64,000 nucleotides of DNA from Halalkalibacter oceani (lineage in GTDB: Bacteria; Bacillota; Bacilli; Bacillales; Bacillaceae_D): assembly GCF_023715605.1 (NCBI RefSeq), contig NZ_JAMBOL010000009.1, positions 62,001 to 126,000 on the forward strand, given 5' to 3'. The notes under the pieces were generated by a model. It saw only the letters and a list, made by a program, of their open reading frames with translations, made no database searches and was not told where the DNA came from. Every line of letters begins with the position of its first letter. Positions within the stretch are counted from its first letter, which is position 1. Shown here piece by piece: positions 26,797 through 36,391 of the stretch. The position numbers and the translations under genes are program-made.

Positions 26797-27243
26797 ATGG
26801 AAAACAAAAGAGAATTATTCCAAACGATGACAAGGCGCTTTGGATTCCTCGACAAAAATTGCTGTTCCATTGGCGACGTCGATCTCTCCCTCGCTCAAAG
26901 TCATATCCTGTACGAAATTGATAAACAGCACGAACCATCAATGCAGCAAATTGCCGAAACGCTGGCAATGGACATTACAACCTTCAGCCGGCAAATTCAA
27001 ACACTTATTAAGCGCAACCTCGTTCTGAAAACACCCTCGGCGCACGACAAACGGGTATCAATCCTCTCGCTTACCGCGGAAGGAACATATGTCGCAACAG
27101 TAATCGACGAACGAATGAATGCTTATTTAGAAGAAGTGTTTTCTGATATGAATGAATTTGAAAAAGAAGTCGTCCTCCGTTCGATCAAACGTTTAAACGA
27201 AGCGATGGCAAAGGCGACGGTTTGCTGCCAGCCTTTGCTATAG
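26797..27243 (+). CDS. MarR family regulator with cysteine pair
   Basis: 148-residue winged-helix repressor: HTH and wing at ~45-95 (PSMQQIAETLAMDITTFSRQIQTLI ... HDKRVSILSLTAEG). Unusual cysteines are Cys22-Cys23 (DKNCCSIG) near the N-terminus and a CC pair near the C-terminus (TVCCQP). These suggest thiol or metal(loid) sensing. AGGAGGTG precedes the ATG. The flavoprotein gene follows 92 bp later in the same direction with the same upstream motif. Confidence 0.83.
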   Translation: MENKRELFQTMTRRFGFLDKNCCSIGDVDLSLAQSHILYEIDKQHEPSMQQIAETLAMDITTFSRQIQTLIKRNLVLKTPSAHDKRVSILSLTAEGTYVATVIDERMNAYLEEVFSDMNEFEKEVVLRSIKRLNEAMAKATVCCQPLL

Positions 27244-27301
27244 CACAATGAAGACAACGACAAGGCGCACCATTCCGGGCGCCCCTCCCCCTCTCATATA
27301 T

Positions 27302-27321
27302 TTGCATTTTACAAATAAATA
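27302..27321 (+). promoter_or_regulatory. Second copy of the MarR-associated motif
   Basis: TTGCATTTTACAAATAAATA directly before the ribosome site of the flavoprotein gene; 17 of 20 bases match the copy at 26749. The first 13 bases are an imperfect palindrome (TTGCA...TACAA). Confidence 0.55.
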
Positions 27322-27335
27322 ATAAGGAGTTTATG

Positions 27336-28709
27336 ATGAAAACAAAGCTTGAAATCCCTTTAACAACTAGCTGCTGTGAGCCGATCAGAAAACCGTTCTT
27401 CGAGGAACAAACCAGGCAGCCAGACCCGTCCCTCCCTGTAGCAATTATCGGCGCAGGACCAGTTGGGCTAGCCGCGGCCGCTCATTTAGCTGAGCGCGGG
27501 CACCCGTTTCTCATGTTTGAAGCGGGCAGCCAAGTCGGACACAACATCCACCAATGGGGACATGTCCGCCTCTTCTCCCCGTGGCGCTACAATATTGATA
27601 AAATTTCAGCAAAGCTGCTTTCCAGGCACGGCTGGAGCGTGCCGGACAAAGATGCTCTCCCCCTTGGCAAAGAGCTTGTGGAGCACTATTTGCGACCTCT
27701 CGCCGACCTGCCTGAAATCAAGCCATATCTATTCTTGAATACACGGGTAACGGCAATCAGCAAACAAAACAGCGATAAAATGAAAAATGCGAAGCGCCAT
27801 CAAACCCCTTTTGTAATCTATACCGAAAATAATAAAGGCCAGACAGAACGTCACCACGCAAAGGCCGTCATCGACGCCACCGGCACCTGGGGACAGCCAA
27901 ATCCCGCTTATGCCGATCAAGTCTGGACGAAGGAGGAACGCAGCCTTTCCGCTCATCTCACTTACGGAATTCCCGATATTTCCGGCAAAAACGAAAAGCG
28001 TTACCGCGGCAAACGAATTGCCGTCGTCGGAAGCGGTCATTCTGCCTTAAATACCCTGCTCGACCTCGCCAAATTAAAGGAATCCGCACCAGCGACCGAC
28101 ATCATTTGGCTGATGCGCAAGCAGCAGGTTGAGCAGGCATACGGAGGCGAAGAAAAGGATGCTTTACAGGCCCGGGGCGAGCTCGGCACCCGCATCCATC
28201 AGCTTGTTGACTCCGGCCTGATCGACGTCAAAACTTCCTGCTCTATTCAAGAGCTGAAAAAGGAGAATGGGACAGTGACAATCCACGCTCAAATCGACGA
28301 GCAGTCGACAACGATTCAATCGATCGATGAAATCATCGTCAATGCCGGCAGCCGGCCTGATTTTTCCTTTCTGCGCGAACTCCGGCTAAGCATTGATTCG
28401 GTGACGGAAAGCGTCGAAGCACTCGCTCCGCTCATTGATCCGAACTTGCACAGCTGCGGAACGGTTCGACCTCACGGGGAGCTGGAACTAAAGCAGCCGG
28501 AGGAACATTTTTATATCGCCGGCATGAAAAGCTACGGACGTGCCCCGACTTTCTTAATGGCAACCGGCTATGAACAAATCCGCTCGATCACCGCCTACCT
28601 TTGCGGTGATACCAGCGCCGCAAGACAGGTCGAGCTTGATTTGCCGGAAACCGGCGTCTGCCGTGTCACCCTCCCGGTAAATGACAGTCAGGCGGATTGC
28701 TGCAGCTAG
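27336..28709 (+). CDS. CzcO/ArsO-like FAD-dependent oxidoreductase with terminal cysteine pairs
   Basis: 457-residue flavoprotein of the NAD(P)-binding monooxygenase group (COG2072-like). FAD-binding GAGPVGLAAAAHLAERG at ~37-53, a central ATGTWGQPNP (~187-196) and NADPH-binding VVGSGHSALNTLLDLAKL (~230-247) are clear. The protein begins with a TSCCEP pair and ends in ADCCS, both outside the catalytic fold. Such pairs bind soft metals or metalloids. Relatives occur next to arsenic or cadmium/zinc/cobalt resistance genes, but none of those are here. The second of two adjacent ATGs (27336) is better spaced from AAGGAG. Confidence 0.83.
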   Translation: MKTKLEIPLTTSCCEPIRKPFFEEQTRQPDPSLPVAIIGAGPVGLAAAAHLAERGHPFLMFEAGSQVGHNIHQWGHVRLFSPWRYNIDKISAKLLSRHGWSVPDKDALPLGKELVEHYLRPLADLPEIKPYLFLNTRVTAISKQNSDKMKNAKRHQTPFVIYTENNKGQTERHHAKAVIDATGTWGQPNPAYADQVWTKEERSLSAHLTYGIPDISGKNEKRYRGKRIAVVGSGHSALNTLLDLAKLKESAPATDIIWLMRKQQVEQAYGGEEKDALQARGELGTRIHQLVDSGLIDVKTSCSIQELKKENGTVTIHAQIDEQSTTIQSIDEIIVNAGSRPDFSFLRELRLSIDSVTESVEALAPLIDPNLHSCGTVRPHGELELKQPEEHFYIAGMKSYGRAPTFLMATGYEQIRSITAYLCGDTSAARQVELDLPETGVCRVTLPVNDSQADCCS

Positions 28710-28737
28710 AGACAAGCGCGCTTTTCTTCACTGTAAC

Positions 28738-28792
28738 GTGGGAAGTCGACTTCCTTCTTCATTTTAAAAAACTGTAGTCCGGCGAGGCAGGT
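28738..28792 (+). repeat. Remnant of the repeat's terminator module
   Basis: GGGAAG-TCGA-CTTCC, then TTCATTTTAAAAAACTG and CCGGCGAGGCAGG, resembles the second half of copies A and B (hairpin, TTTTAAA, then CTCCACCTGCC-like). No core is present. Confidence 0.35.
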
Positions 28793-28873
28793 AATTAAGC
28801 GCCATCCCCTTCTACGTAACACTCTTCGCATCAGAAAACAAGCGCCGTTCCCTGATTACTTCTACTCACACAA

Positions 28874-28903
28874 AAACTCCCCTACCATCATGTAAGGGAG
28901 TTT
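28874..28903 (-). terminator. Terminator of the 53-aa gene
   Basis: AAACTCCC (28874-28881) pairs with GGGAGTTT (28896-28903); the minus strand continues with a U-rich tail. Confidence 0.7.
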
Positions 28904-28913
28904 CTTCAATCCT

Positions 28914-29075
28914 TCATTTACTCGCGATTGTCTTGACCTTCATTTGGAAATAGGCGAGTTGTCTTTGCTTTGCTTCTTTGTTTTTGCGTTTGATCTTTTC
29001 TTCGAGCAACTCGGGCTTTACATATTCCTCATTGACAACCTTCTCCTGCCATTCATCCCAGTTTTGTTTCATCAT
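28914..29075 (-). CDS. Small basic protein, 53 aa, unknown
   Basis: A short gene with its own ribosome site (AGAGGTG, four to seven bases before two adjacent ATGs) and terminator. The product starts MMKQNWDEWQEK and is helical and lysine-rich in its second half (EEKIKRKNKEAKQRQLAYFQ). In size and charge it recalls the small basic FbpB-type proteins of Bacillus, but I cannot confirm the family and see no Fur box. It lies downstream of gdhA on the same strand. Confidence 0.6.
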   Translation of the reverse strand: MMKQNWDEWQEKVVNEEYVKPELLEEKIKRKNKEAKQRQLAYFQMKVKTIASK

Positions 29076-29199
29076 TTATCACCTCTTTTTTGTCAGAATA
29101 ATCAGTCTTTTTAATTTAGTATCATGTTCACATTTATGTCGTCGCGAAAGAATCGTGTTCAAAAAGTCGTTCATGACCAATCGCTTTGCTTGTTAGTCA

Positions 29200-29230
29200 C
29201 CTGGAGAGAAGAGATTCGCTTCTCTCCAGG
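29200..29230 (-). terminator. Terminator of gdhA
   Basis: CCTGGAGAGAAG (29200-29211) pairs perfectly with CTTCTCTCCAGG (29219-29230) around a seven-base loop, 28 bp past the gdhA stop. The T-run is weak. Confidence 0.65.
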
Positions 29231-29258
29231 CTTTCCCATTGCTTTGATTACGCGTTCT

Positions 29259-30680
<1,422 letters not shown>

Positions 30681-30731
30681 CTATATTTAATTTTGATTTC
30701 CGAATATTTTTATTTTAATTTCATTTTATAC

Positions 30732-30788
30732 TGTTACAATAATCGTAACAATATAAATAAAAGATGAAATCAATCTCATTATGAGATT
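30732..30788. promoter_or_regulatory. Two dyads in the gdhA / gltC-like intergenic region
   Basis: TGTTAC...GTAACA (30732-30750) and AATCTCATTATGAGATT (30772-30788). The second contains ATCTC-N5-GAGAT, a T-N11-A LysR-type box close to what is known for GltC. It is 20 bp before the regulator's GTG and ~130 bp before gdhA. Confidence 0.65.
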
Positions 30789-30807
30789 AATTGAAGGAGA
30801 GGTCGCG

Positions 30808-31701
30808 GTGGAGTTTAGACAGATTCTTTATTTTATGGAAGTTGCCAAGCTTGAACATATGACAGAGGCAGCTGAAAGTCTGCTTGTCGCTCAGTCGGCG
30901 ATCAGCCGGCAAATCGCCAATCTGGAAGAGGAACTGGGCGTAAAGCTGTTTGTCCGGCAAGGAAGACGTCTGCGGTTAACGCCGACGGGACGGATGTTTT
31001 ATGCGCGGATGAGCAATGCGATGAGGCTGATTGAGCAGGCCAAGCGGGAGATTGCCGAAGAGCTCGAGCCGGAAAAAGGGACGGTGCGGATCGCCTTTCC
31101 AATCAGCTTGGCTGCCTATATGCTGCCGATGGTGATTTCGGCTTTCCGCAAGCAGTACCCCGATACAAAATTCCAGCTGAAGCAGAGCAGCTATCGCACT
31201 GTCATTGAGGAAGTGATGAATGGCGATTTTAATATGGGTTTAGTTGGTCCCGTACCGACTGAAGATACGCGCGTCAACGGCTCAATTTTGTTTACGGAAA
31301 ACATCGTGGCCCTCGTGCCGATCACTCACCCGCTCGCCGGCCGCTCGGCGATCCGCCTGCCTCAGCTTGAAGGCGAGCCATTAATTTTGCTGTCAAAAGG
31401 GCTCGTTTTTCGCGATATGATCGTTTCCGCCTGCGTGAAAGAAGGCTTTGAACCGACCGTCGCCTTTGAAGGAGATGATGTCGATGCGTTAAAGGGACTG
31501 GCCTCGGCCGGACTTGGCATTTCGCTCATCCCGGAAGTTACGATGCTCGACAACGTCCCGCGCTCAACCGTAAAAATCCCGATTGTCGATCCCTCAATCC
31601 CGCGTACGATCGGCGTCGTGACACCCGTTGACCGCGAGCTGCTGCCAACGGAGACGCTCTTTTACAACTTCATTCATTCGTTCTATAAAGCGGGCTCGTA
31701 A
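30808..31701 (+). CDS. GltC-like LysR regulator
   Basis: 297-residue LTTR closely resembling B. subtilis GltC, which activates glutamate synthase in response to 2-oxoglutarate. N-terminus VEFRQILYFMEVAKLEHMTEAAE and QSAISRQIANLEEELGVKLFVRQGR match GltC nearly word for word. The effector domain covers ~90-290 (GLVGPVPT, FTENIVALVPITHPLA). GTG 30808 follows AAGGAGAGG. In B. subtilis the neighbour is gltAB; here it is gdhA, divergent, so gdhA may be its target. Confidence 0.87.
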   Translation: MEFRQILYFMEVAKLEHMTEAAESLLVAQSAISRQIANLEEELGVKLFVRQGRRLRLTPTGRMFYARMSNAMRLIEQAKREIAEELEPEKGTVRIAFPISLAAYMLPMVISAFRKQYPDTKFQLKQSSYRTVIEEVMNGDFNMGLVGPVPTEDTRVNGSILFTENIVALVPITHPLAGRSAIRLPQLEGEPLILLSKGLVFRDMIVSACVKEGFEPTVAFEGDDVDALKGLASAGLGISLIPEVTMLDNVPRSTVKIPIVDPSIPRTIGVVTPVDRELLPTETLFYNFIHSFYKAGS

Positions 31702-31793
31702 CAAGAGCAGCCTGATGTTGAATCATGCTGTGATTTATGTTCTACCATAGTCCAGCGATCAAATGGGTCGTTTGACTTGTTTTGCAAGAATTT

Positions 31794-31818
31794 GTTTCAC
31801 CTTTACCAAGTCGGGTAA
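31794..31818 (+). promoter_or_regulatory. Candidate sigma-B promoter of Mn catalase
   Basis: GTTTCA (31794-31799), 13 bp, GGGTAA (31813-31818) fits the sigma-B pattern GTTTAA-N12-15-GGGTAT. B. subtilis YdbD, a Mn catalase, is a known general-stress protein, so this is consistent. The leader then contains AAGACATG/CATGTCTT (31832-31859). Confidence 0.6.
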
Positions 31819-31934
31819 CAAAAGAAAGCAGAAGACATGCCGGCTCAGCAACATGTCTTACAGGAGGACAACTGACTGCAGTCAAAACCCTCTTTAACCT
31901 GCAAAACCGACAACAGTGAAGGAGGCTTATTCTT

Positions 31935-32774
31935 ATGTTTCGACATCAAAAAGAACTGCAATTTGAAGTGAAAGTGGAAGGTCCGGATCCGATGCTGGCC
32001 CGGCAAATTCAGGAGGTGCTCGGCGGTCAGTTCGGTGAAATGACCGTCATGATGCAATATCTTTTCCAAGGCTTTAATTGCCGTGGCGAGGAGAAATACA
32101 AGGATATGCTGATGGATATTGGGACTGAAGAAATCGGGCATGTTGAGATGCTCTGTTCTCTTATCAGCCAATTGCTCGACGGCGCTTCTCCGGAAGACCA
32201 GGCAGAAGCGGCGAAGGACCCGGCCACTGCAGCGATTATGGGAGGAATAAACCCGCAGCACCTGCTCGTTAGCGGGCTTGGCGCGATGCCGACCAACTCA
32301 AACGGCGTTCCTTGGAATGGGGCATATATTGTGGCCAGCGGTAATTTATTGGCAGACATGCGTTCCAACCTGCATGCTGAAAGTCAGGGCAGACTTCAGG
32401 TTGCCCGTTTGTATCATATGACAAAAGACGAAGGCGTCAGAAAAACATTCCGCAAAATGCTTGCCCGCGACCGCTATCATCAATACCAATGGCTTGCTGC
32501 GATTGAAGAGCTGGAAGAAAAGAAAGGCATTGTCGTCCCGGCTTCCTTTCCGCCGGAAGCCGAACAGGAAGCTCAGCCTGAGGCCTATGAATTCTGGAGT
32601 TTATCGGAAGGAGATGCTTCATCCAAGGGCCCATGGGCAACAGGCAGCGCTCCCGATGGAAGCGGGGAATTCGTCTATATTGCAGAGCCGGTGCCAAAGG
32701 GACATGCTCCAAACCCTCCTGTTCCGGCAACCGAACTGCATCATGACCTTGATGAGAAAAAAATACAAAAATAA
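31935..32774 (+). CDS. Manganese (non-haem) catalase
   Basis: 279-residue di-manganese catalase that splits H2O2. The four-helix ferritin-like core has the metal-ligand glutamates and histidines in GGQFGEMTVMMQYLFQGF (~30-47), GTEEIGHVEMLCSLI (~63-77) and HAESQGRLQVARLYHMTKDEGV (~143-164). The C-terminal tail (~220-279) wraps the neighbouring subunit in this family. GAAGGAGG precedes the ATG. Monocistronic, likely a stress gene (see promoter). Confidence 0.92.
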   Translation: MFRHQKELQFEVKVEGPDPMLARQIQEVLGGQFGEMTVMMQYLFQGFNCRGEEKYKDMLMDIGTEEIGHVEMLCSLISQLLDGASPEDQAEAAKDPATAAIMGGINPQHLLVSGLGAMPTNSNGVPWNGAYIVASGNLLADMRSNLHAESQGRLQVARLYHMTKDEGVRKTFRKMLARDRYHQYQWLAAIEELEEKKGIVVPASFPPEAEQEAQPEAYEFWSLSEGDASSKGPWATGSAPDGSGEFVYIAEPVPKGHAPNPPVPATELHHDLDEKKIQK

Positions 32775-32786
32775 TCAACAGTTGCG

Positions 32787-32931
32787 GAGGCTGGGACAAA
32801 AGGTTGTTTTTTCCCAGCCTCTAAGCAGTGAGCGGAACCGCCACGATCCTTTGTGAGTAGGTTTCTCACAACGGGCTTGTGGCGTGTGAAGCCATTGCCA
32901 GTAGGTCCAAAGCTAGTTTTGTCTCAAGCTC
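32787..32931 (-). repeat. Structured intergenic repeat, copy C1
   Basis: Lies between the convergent Mn-catalase and TOPRIM genes, oriented on the minus strand. It contains the end GAGCTTGAGACAAAACTAGC, GCAATGGCTTC, CGCCAC, an inner helix, GATC, GTGGCG and a final hairpin (GAGGCTGGGA 32787-32796 with TCCCAGCCTC). Compared with copy C2 it has lost ~11 bases in the inner helix and linker, leaving a weaker stem. The hairpin can also terminate the + strand catalase gene. Confidence 0.85.
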
Positions 32932-32946
32932 CTGTTTTTCTCATTT

Positions 32947-33279
32947 TCACTTGTACGGTTCCTTCACTTTAAAATATCCTCTCAATAATCCGGTAAGGTA
33001 TCCTAAAGGGGTCGTTTCCACTTGCCCATATTCCTTCTGGGTGTACAAATGAGTTGCATTGGGCAGCTCCCGTTTCAACTGTTTCCGCAAGCTTTCCCCG
33101 GCCTCATCGGCATCGACTAATATGTAGACATCCTTGTCTTCAATCGGCAAAATTAAATCCTCAAGCTTTGTGACGCTCAATGTACCATACGTGCAAATCA
33201 CATCTACCGGCTCATTTAACACCCGCTTTACCCGTTTCCTGTCATTCGTTCCTTCTACGATCAACACTTTCTCCACCAT
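32947..33279 (-). CDS. TOPRIM-domain protein (YusF-like)
   Basis: 110 residues forming a stand-alone TOPRIM fold: conserved glutamate in VLIVEGTND (~3-11) and the DxD pair in YILVDADEAGESLRKQLK (~53-70). The fold occurs in RNase M5, primases and topoisomerases; short solo forms such as YusF have unknown roles. ATG 33279 gives a nine-base spacing from AAAGG; the ATG three codons earlier touches it. Confidence 0.8.
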   Translation of the reverse strand: MVEKVLIVEGTNDRKRVKRVLNEPVDVICTYGTLSVTKLEDLILPIEDKDVYILVDADEAGESLRKQLKRELPNATHLYTQKEYGQVETTPLGYLTGLLRGYFKVKEPYK

Positions 33280-33373
33280 CCGGCTCATCCTTTGCTCGCG
33301 TTGTTCATACTTCTAGTATGCCGCAGCCTGCTCATCCTAACAAGCGAAGAAGAGAAAGAGAAGAACATCTGGC

Positions 33374-35275
33374 TCACCGAAGGTAACGCTTAAACCAGCC
33401 GACAACCCGCTTCATCCCATCAATCTGGTGAGCCTCTTCCGTAAGAACGTGTCCTTCCCCTTGATATTTCACATAGTCAACCGGAACGTTCAATGCTTTC
33501 AACGCGGCATAAAATTCATCCGCCTGAGCAGCAGGAATTTTCTGATCCTGTTCACCATGCAACAGCAGGCTTGGAGTTTGCACATTTTGAACAAAGTGTA
33601 TCGGAGAACGCTTGATCAGCCTTTCCGGGTTTTGATAAGCGATCAGCCGATTGCCCCAGTGAATAGATGCCCACTGTCGCGCCATAGCCGACTGTCCTTG
33701 CCAGCTAATCCAGTTCACGATGGAAGCGCCGATCACCGCCGCCTTAAAACGTTTTGTTTGCGTAATCGCCCAAGCGGCCAAAAAGCCTCCATAGCTCCAG
33801 CCGGCGATTCCCAACTGCTCCGGATCGGCATATCCGCGCGCTATCATATCATCGACACCAGTGAGGACATCCGCTAAATCTGCACCGCCTAAATCACAGC
33901 TGTTTGCCCGGACAAATTCCGCTCCCCTGCCGCTGCTGCCCCTCGGGTTCGGTAACAGCACTAGATACCCTTGATTGGCCAGGAGCTGAGCCCAGGAATG
34001 GCCGAGATAGCACGTATTCCACCAGGAACGGCGCGGTCCTCCGTGAATTTCAACAACTAATGGATAGCTCCGCCCCTCTACATAATCAACCGGCTTAATC
34101 AATAGCCCGTGAATATCGAGACCATCCGGCGCCATCCAGCTTAACTCCTCCACCTCTCCCAGCGTCATGTTTTTGATGTCGCTATTATAATCGGTAATTC
34201 GTTGCGGGCTTACATTCCAGCTTCCGGTAACAACATTTCCGGGTTCGGCCGGTCCTGAACAGGTCGTTGCATAGCGCTGTCCATCCTCGCTTACTGAGAC
34301 GGTAAACTGCGAGAAACTTCCGCTCCCAAGTGAACCGGAATCTAACTGGAAAGGATCCACTAGCGTCTCGACCCTGCCGCCATCGAGCCGAACCGCATAA
34401 ATCCCTACGCGAAACTGCTTGAGCGCGGCAAAAACGAGCCGGCCATCACGTAAAAAGCCGATCCATTTGATACTGCCTGGAAAATCGGCACAAAACGGCA
34501 TAGTGATAACCGGGTCTGCTTCGAGCCGGAAGAGTTGGATTTGCCCTATTCCCGCTGTGTGCTCACGGCCACACCAGACAATGGTCTGCCCATCCGGGGA
34601 CCAAGCAAGCTGGATCGTCACATCAGAAACCGTCGCAAGAAAACGCTGCTGACTTTCATTCATCGTCAGCACATACAACTTCTCTGCGTTCGGCTCAGCA
34701 GACGCGACAGCCGTAACGGCGAGCTGCCTGCTGTCGGGGGACCACGTATAGCTAGATATTGAATGGCGGGCGATTGTTTTGCTCACCAAGCGGCCGCTTT
34801 GCAGGCAGTAAAGGTGCAACCGCACTTCGGAGACAGCAGAGCCAGCAACATCAATCGTTGAACCTGTTGCTTCTGCAGCCGGCTGACGGGATAAAAAGCT
34901 GAGGAATCGTCCGTCAGGGGACCACTCGAGCCGCTGCGCCTCCTGCGGAATGGCGATGTCCGTTCTCTTGTTCGTCAGTTGATTGATGATCGTTAAGGAA
35001 ACCGCGGGAGTACACGTAATAAACGCTAACAAGTTGCCATCGCGCGACCATCGCGGCTCCTTGGCTGGTCCATCGCCCAAAAGCTGCGGCTGTTTCTGTC
35101 CTTCTGCATCAGCGATCATGATGCGGCTTCCAGCCACTCCTTCTCGTTTTGCCATTGTTCCTTCGACGTACGCGACCAGCTTTCCATCCGGTGATAAACA
35201 GACGTCGCTGACAGTTGTGAATCTCGCTATTTCCTCAGGCTGTGGCGCCCGCTTTTCGTTGACAGCATACTCCAT
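33374..35275 (-). CDS. S9 family prolyl-oligopeptidase-like hydrolase
   Basis: 633 residues: an N-terminal beta-propeller (~10-370) with repeated WSPDG/SPDG blades (CLSPDGKLVAY, LEWSPDGRFL, YTWSPDSRQLA, LAWSPDGQTI), and a C-terminal alpha/beta-hydrolase. The catalytic Ser is in GIAGWSYGGF, Asp in LLLHGEQDQKIP and His in YQGEGHVLT. Dipeptidyl- and acylaminoacyl-peptidases have this layout. No signal peptide. It follows the siderophore-binding lipoprotein by 21 bp, so it is probably Fur-controlled; breakdown of an iron chelate is possible but unproven. ATG 35275 has GGAAGGGAT upstream. Confidence 0.87.
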   Translation of the reverse strand: MEYAVNEKRAPQPEEIARFTTVSDVCLSPDGKLVAYVEGTMAKREGVAGSRIMIADAEGQKQPQLLGDGPAKEPRWSRDGNLLAFITCTPAVSLTIINQLTNKRTDIAIPQEAQRLEWSPDGRFLSFLSRQPAAEATGSTIDVAGSAVSEVRLHLYCLQSGRLVSKTIARHSISSYTWSPDSRQLAVTAVASAEPNAEKLYVLTMNESQQRFLATVSDVTIQLAWSPDGQTIVWCGREHTAGIGQIQLFRLEADPVITMPFCADFPGSIKWIGFLRDGRLVFAALKQFRVGIYAVRLDGGRVETLVDPFQLDSGSLGSGSFSQFTVSVSEDGQRYATTCSGPAEPGNVVTGSWNVSPQRITDYNSDIKNMTLGEVEELSWMAPDGLDIHGLLIKPVDYVEGRSYPLVVEIHGGPRRSWWNTCYLGHSWAQLLANQGYLVLLPNPRGSSGRGAEFVRANSCDLGGADLADVLTGVDDMIARGYADPEQLGIAGWSYGGFLAAWAITQTKRFKAAVIGASIVNWISWQGQSAMARQWASIHWGNRLIAYQNPERLIKRSPIHFVQNVQTPSLLLHGEQDQKIPAAQADEFYAALKALNVPVDYVKYQGEGHVLTEEAHQIDGMKRVVGWFKRYLR

Positions 35276-35296
35276 TTTATTTATCCCTTCCACCGA

Positions 35297-36301
35297 TTAT
35301 TTTGTCAGCTTTTCGACGGCATCTTCAACGATCAACGAGCTGCCAATCGGACCAAAGCCTTGAAACCACAGCTCATAGTCAACCTGATATACATTCCCTT
35401 CCCGCACCGCCGTTAAGTTTTCCCAAATGCTGTTTCCTTCCACTAATTCAAGATTCTCTTCTTGATCACTTAACAGAAAAATATGATCGGGATCAATCTC
35501 CGGCAAAATTTCAAGCGAAATAGGAGCAAATGTATCTTCATTACCCGGAAAATCAACAGGTGGCTGCAGAGCTAAATCGCCATAAAGCACATCGAAGTTT
35601 TTCTGACCGTAATAACGCAGCTCTTTATCAGTCACTCGTAAAAACATCACCGACTCCTGACCGATAGCCCGTTCAATCTCCTGTTTCGCTTCTTCCACCT
35701 GCTGATCATATGAGGCAATGACCTGTTCGGCTTTTTCCTCCTCGCCGATAATCCCCGCTGTTTCGATAAACGTTTGGCGCCAATCCTTGATCCCCTCTTC
35801 CGTTTCCACGACATCTAATAAAATCGTTGGCGCAATTTTCTCAAGACTGCTATAAACTTGATCAAGGTTTGGCAGCCCTAAAATTAAATCCGGCTCGGCC
35901 TGTAAAAGCGCCTCAAAGTTCGGCTCGGTAAACCAACCGACACTCGTCGTCCCTTCAAGCTGATCGGCATAGTACCACGTAAATTCCTCAGCATCCGGTC
36001 CAGCTGTCGATACAGCGATCGGCGTTATCTCAAGCGCGAGCAGGAAATCAGTAAAGCGTGGAAAGAGAGAAGCAATCTGCTTTGGCTCTCCTTCAATGAT
36101 CGTTTCCCCCATATGATGGACAATCGTTTTCGCTGTTTCGTCAATCTCCGGCTGTTTAGCTCCCTCGCCCACTGTTTCCCCCGGGTCAGTGTTTGGTTGT
36201 TTTGCCGTCCCCTCTTGTTGTTCCGTTCCACACGCAGCTACTACCAATAAAAACAAAACAGCCAGTCCAAGCGCCATCATTGTCTTTTTTAGATGTATCA
36301 T
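35297..36301 (-). CDS. Iron(III)-siderophore-binding lipoprotein
   Basis: 334-residue class III substrate-binding lipoprotein of the FecB/FeuA/YfiY group. Signal peptide with lipobox VAAC (Cys24), an acidic Thr/Gln/Glu-rich linker (~25-60), then the two-lobed fold (PKQIASLFPRFTDFLLALEITPIAV ~76-100; GWFTEPNFEALLQAEPDLILGLP ~126-148). GGAGGG precedes ATG. A Fur box lies 25 bp upstream. No permease or ATPase gene is adjacent, so the receptor must work with a transporter encoded elsewhere. Confidence 0.9.
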   Translation of the reverse strand: MIHLKKTMMALGLAVLFLLVVAACGTEQQEGTAKQPNTDPGETVGEGAKQPEIDETAKTIVHHMGETIIEGEPKQIASLFPRFTDFLLALEITPIAVSTAGPDAEEFTWYYADQLEGTTSVGWFTEPNFEALLQAEPDLILGLPNLDQVYSSLEKIAPTILLDVVETEEGIKDWRQTFIETAGIIGEEEKAEQVIASYDQQVEEAKQEIERAIGQESVMFLRVTDKELRYYGQKNFDVLYGDLALQPPVDFPGNEDTFAPISLEILPEIDPDHIFLLSDQEENLELVEGNSIWENLTAVREGNVYQVDYELWFQGFGPIGSSLIVEDAVEKLTK

Positions 36302-36320
36302 GACTATCCCTCCATGCTTT

Positions 36321-36349
36321 TAATTGATAATGATAATAATTATCAATTA
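36321..36349. promoter_or_regulatory. Fur box upstream of the siderophore-binding gene
   Basis: GATAATGATAATAATTATC (36326-36344) differs from the 19-bp Fur consensus at only two or three positions and is embedded in a wider palindrome TAATTGATAAT...ATTATCAATTA. It lies between the lipoprotein gene and the btr-like gene stop. Confidence 0.9.
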
Positions 36350-36391
36350 AAGTGTAACGAAGCGTTTCTCCCACGACAATGGAAAGAATCA

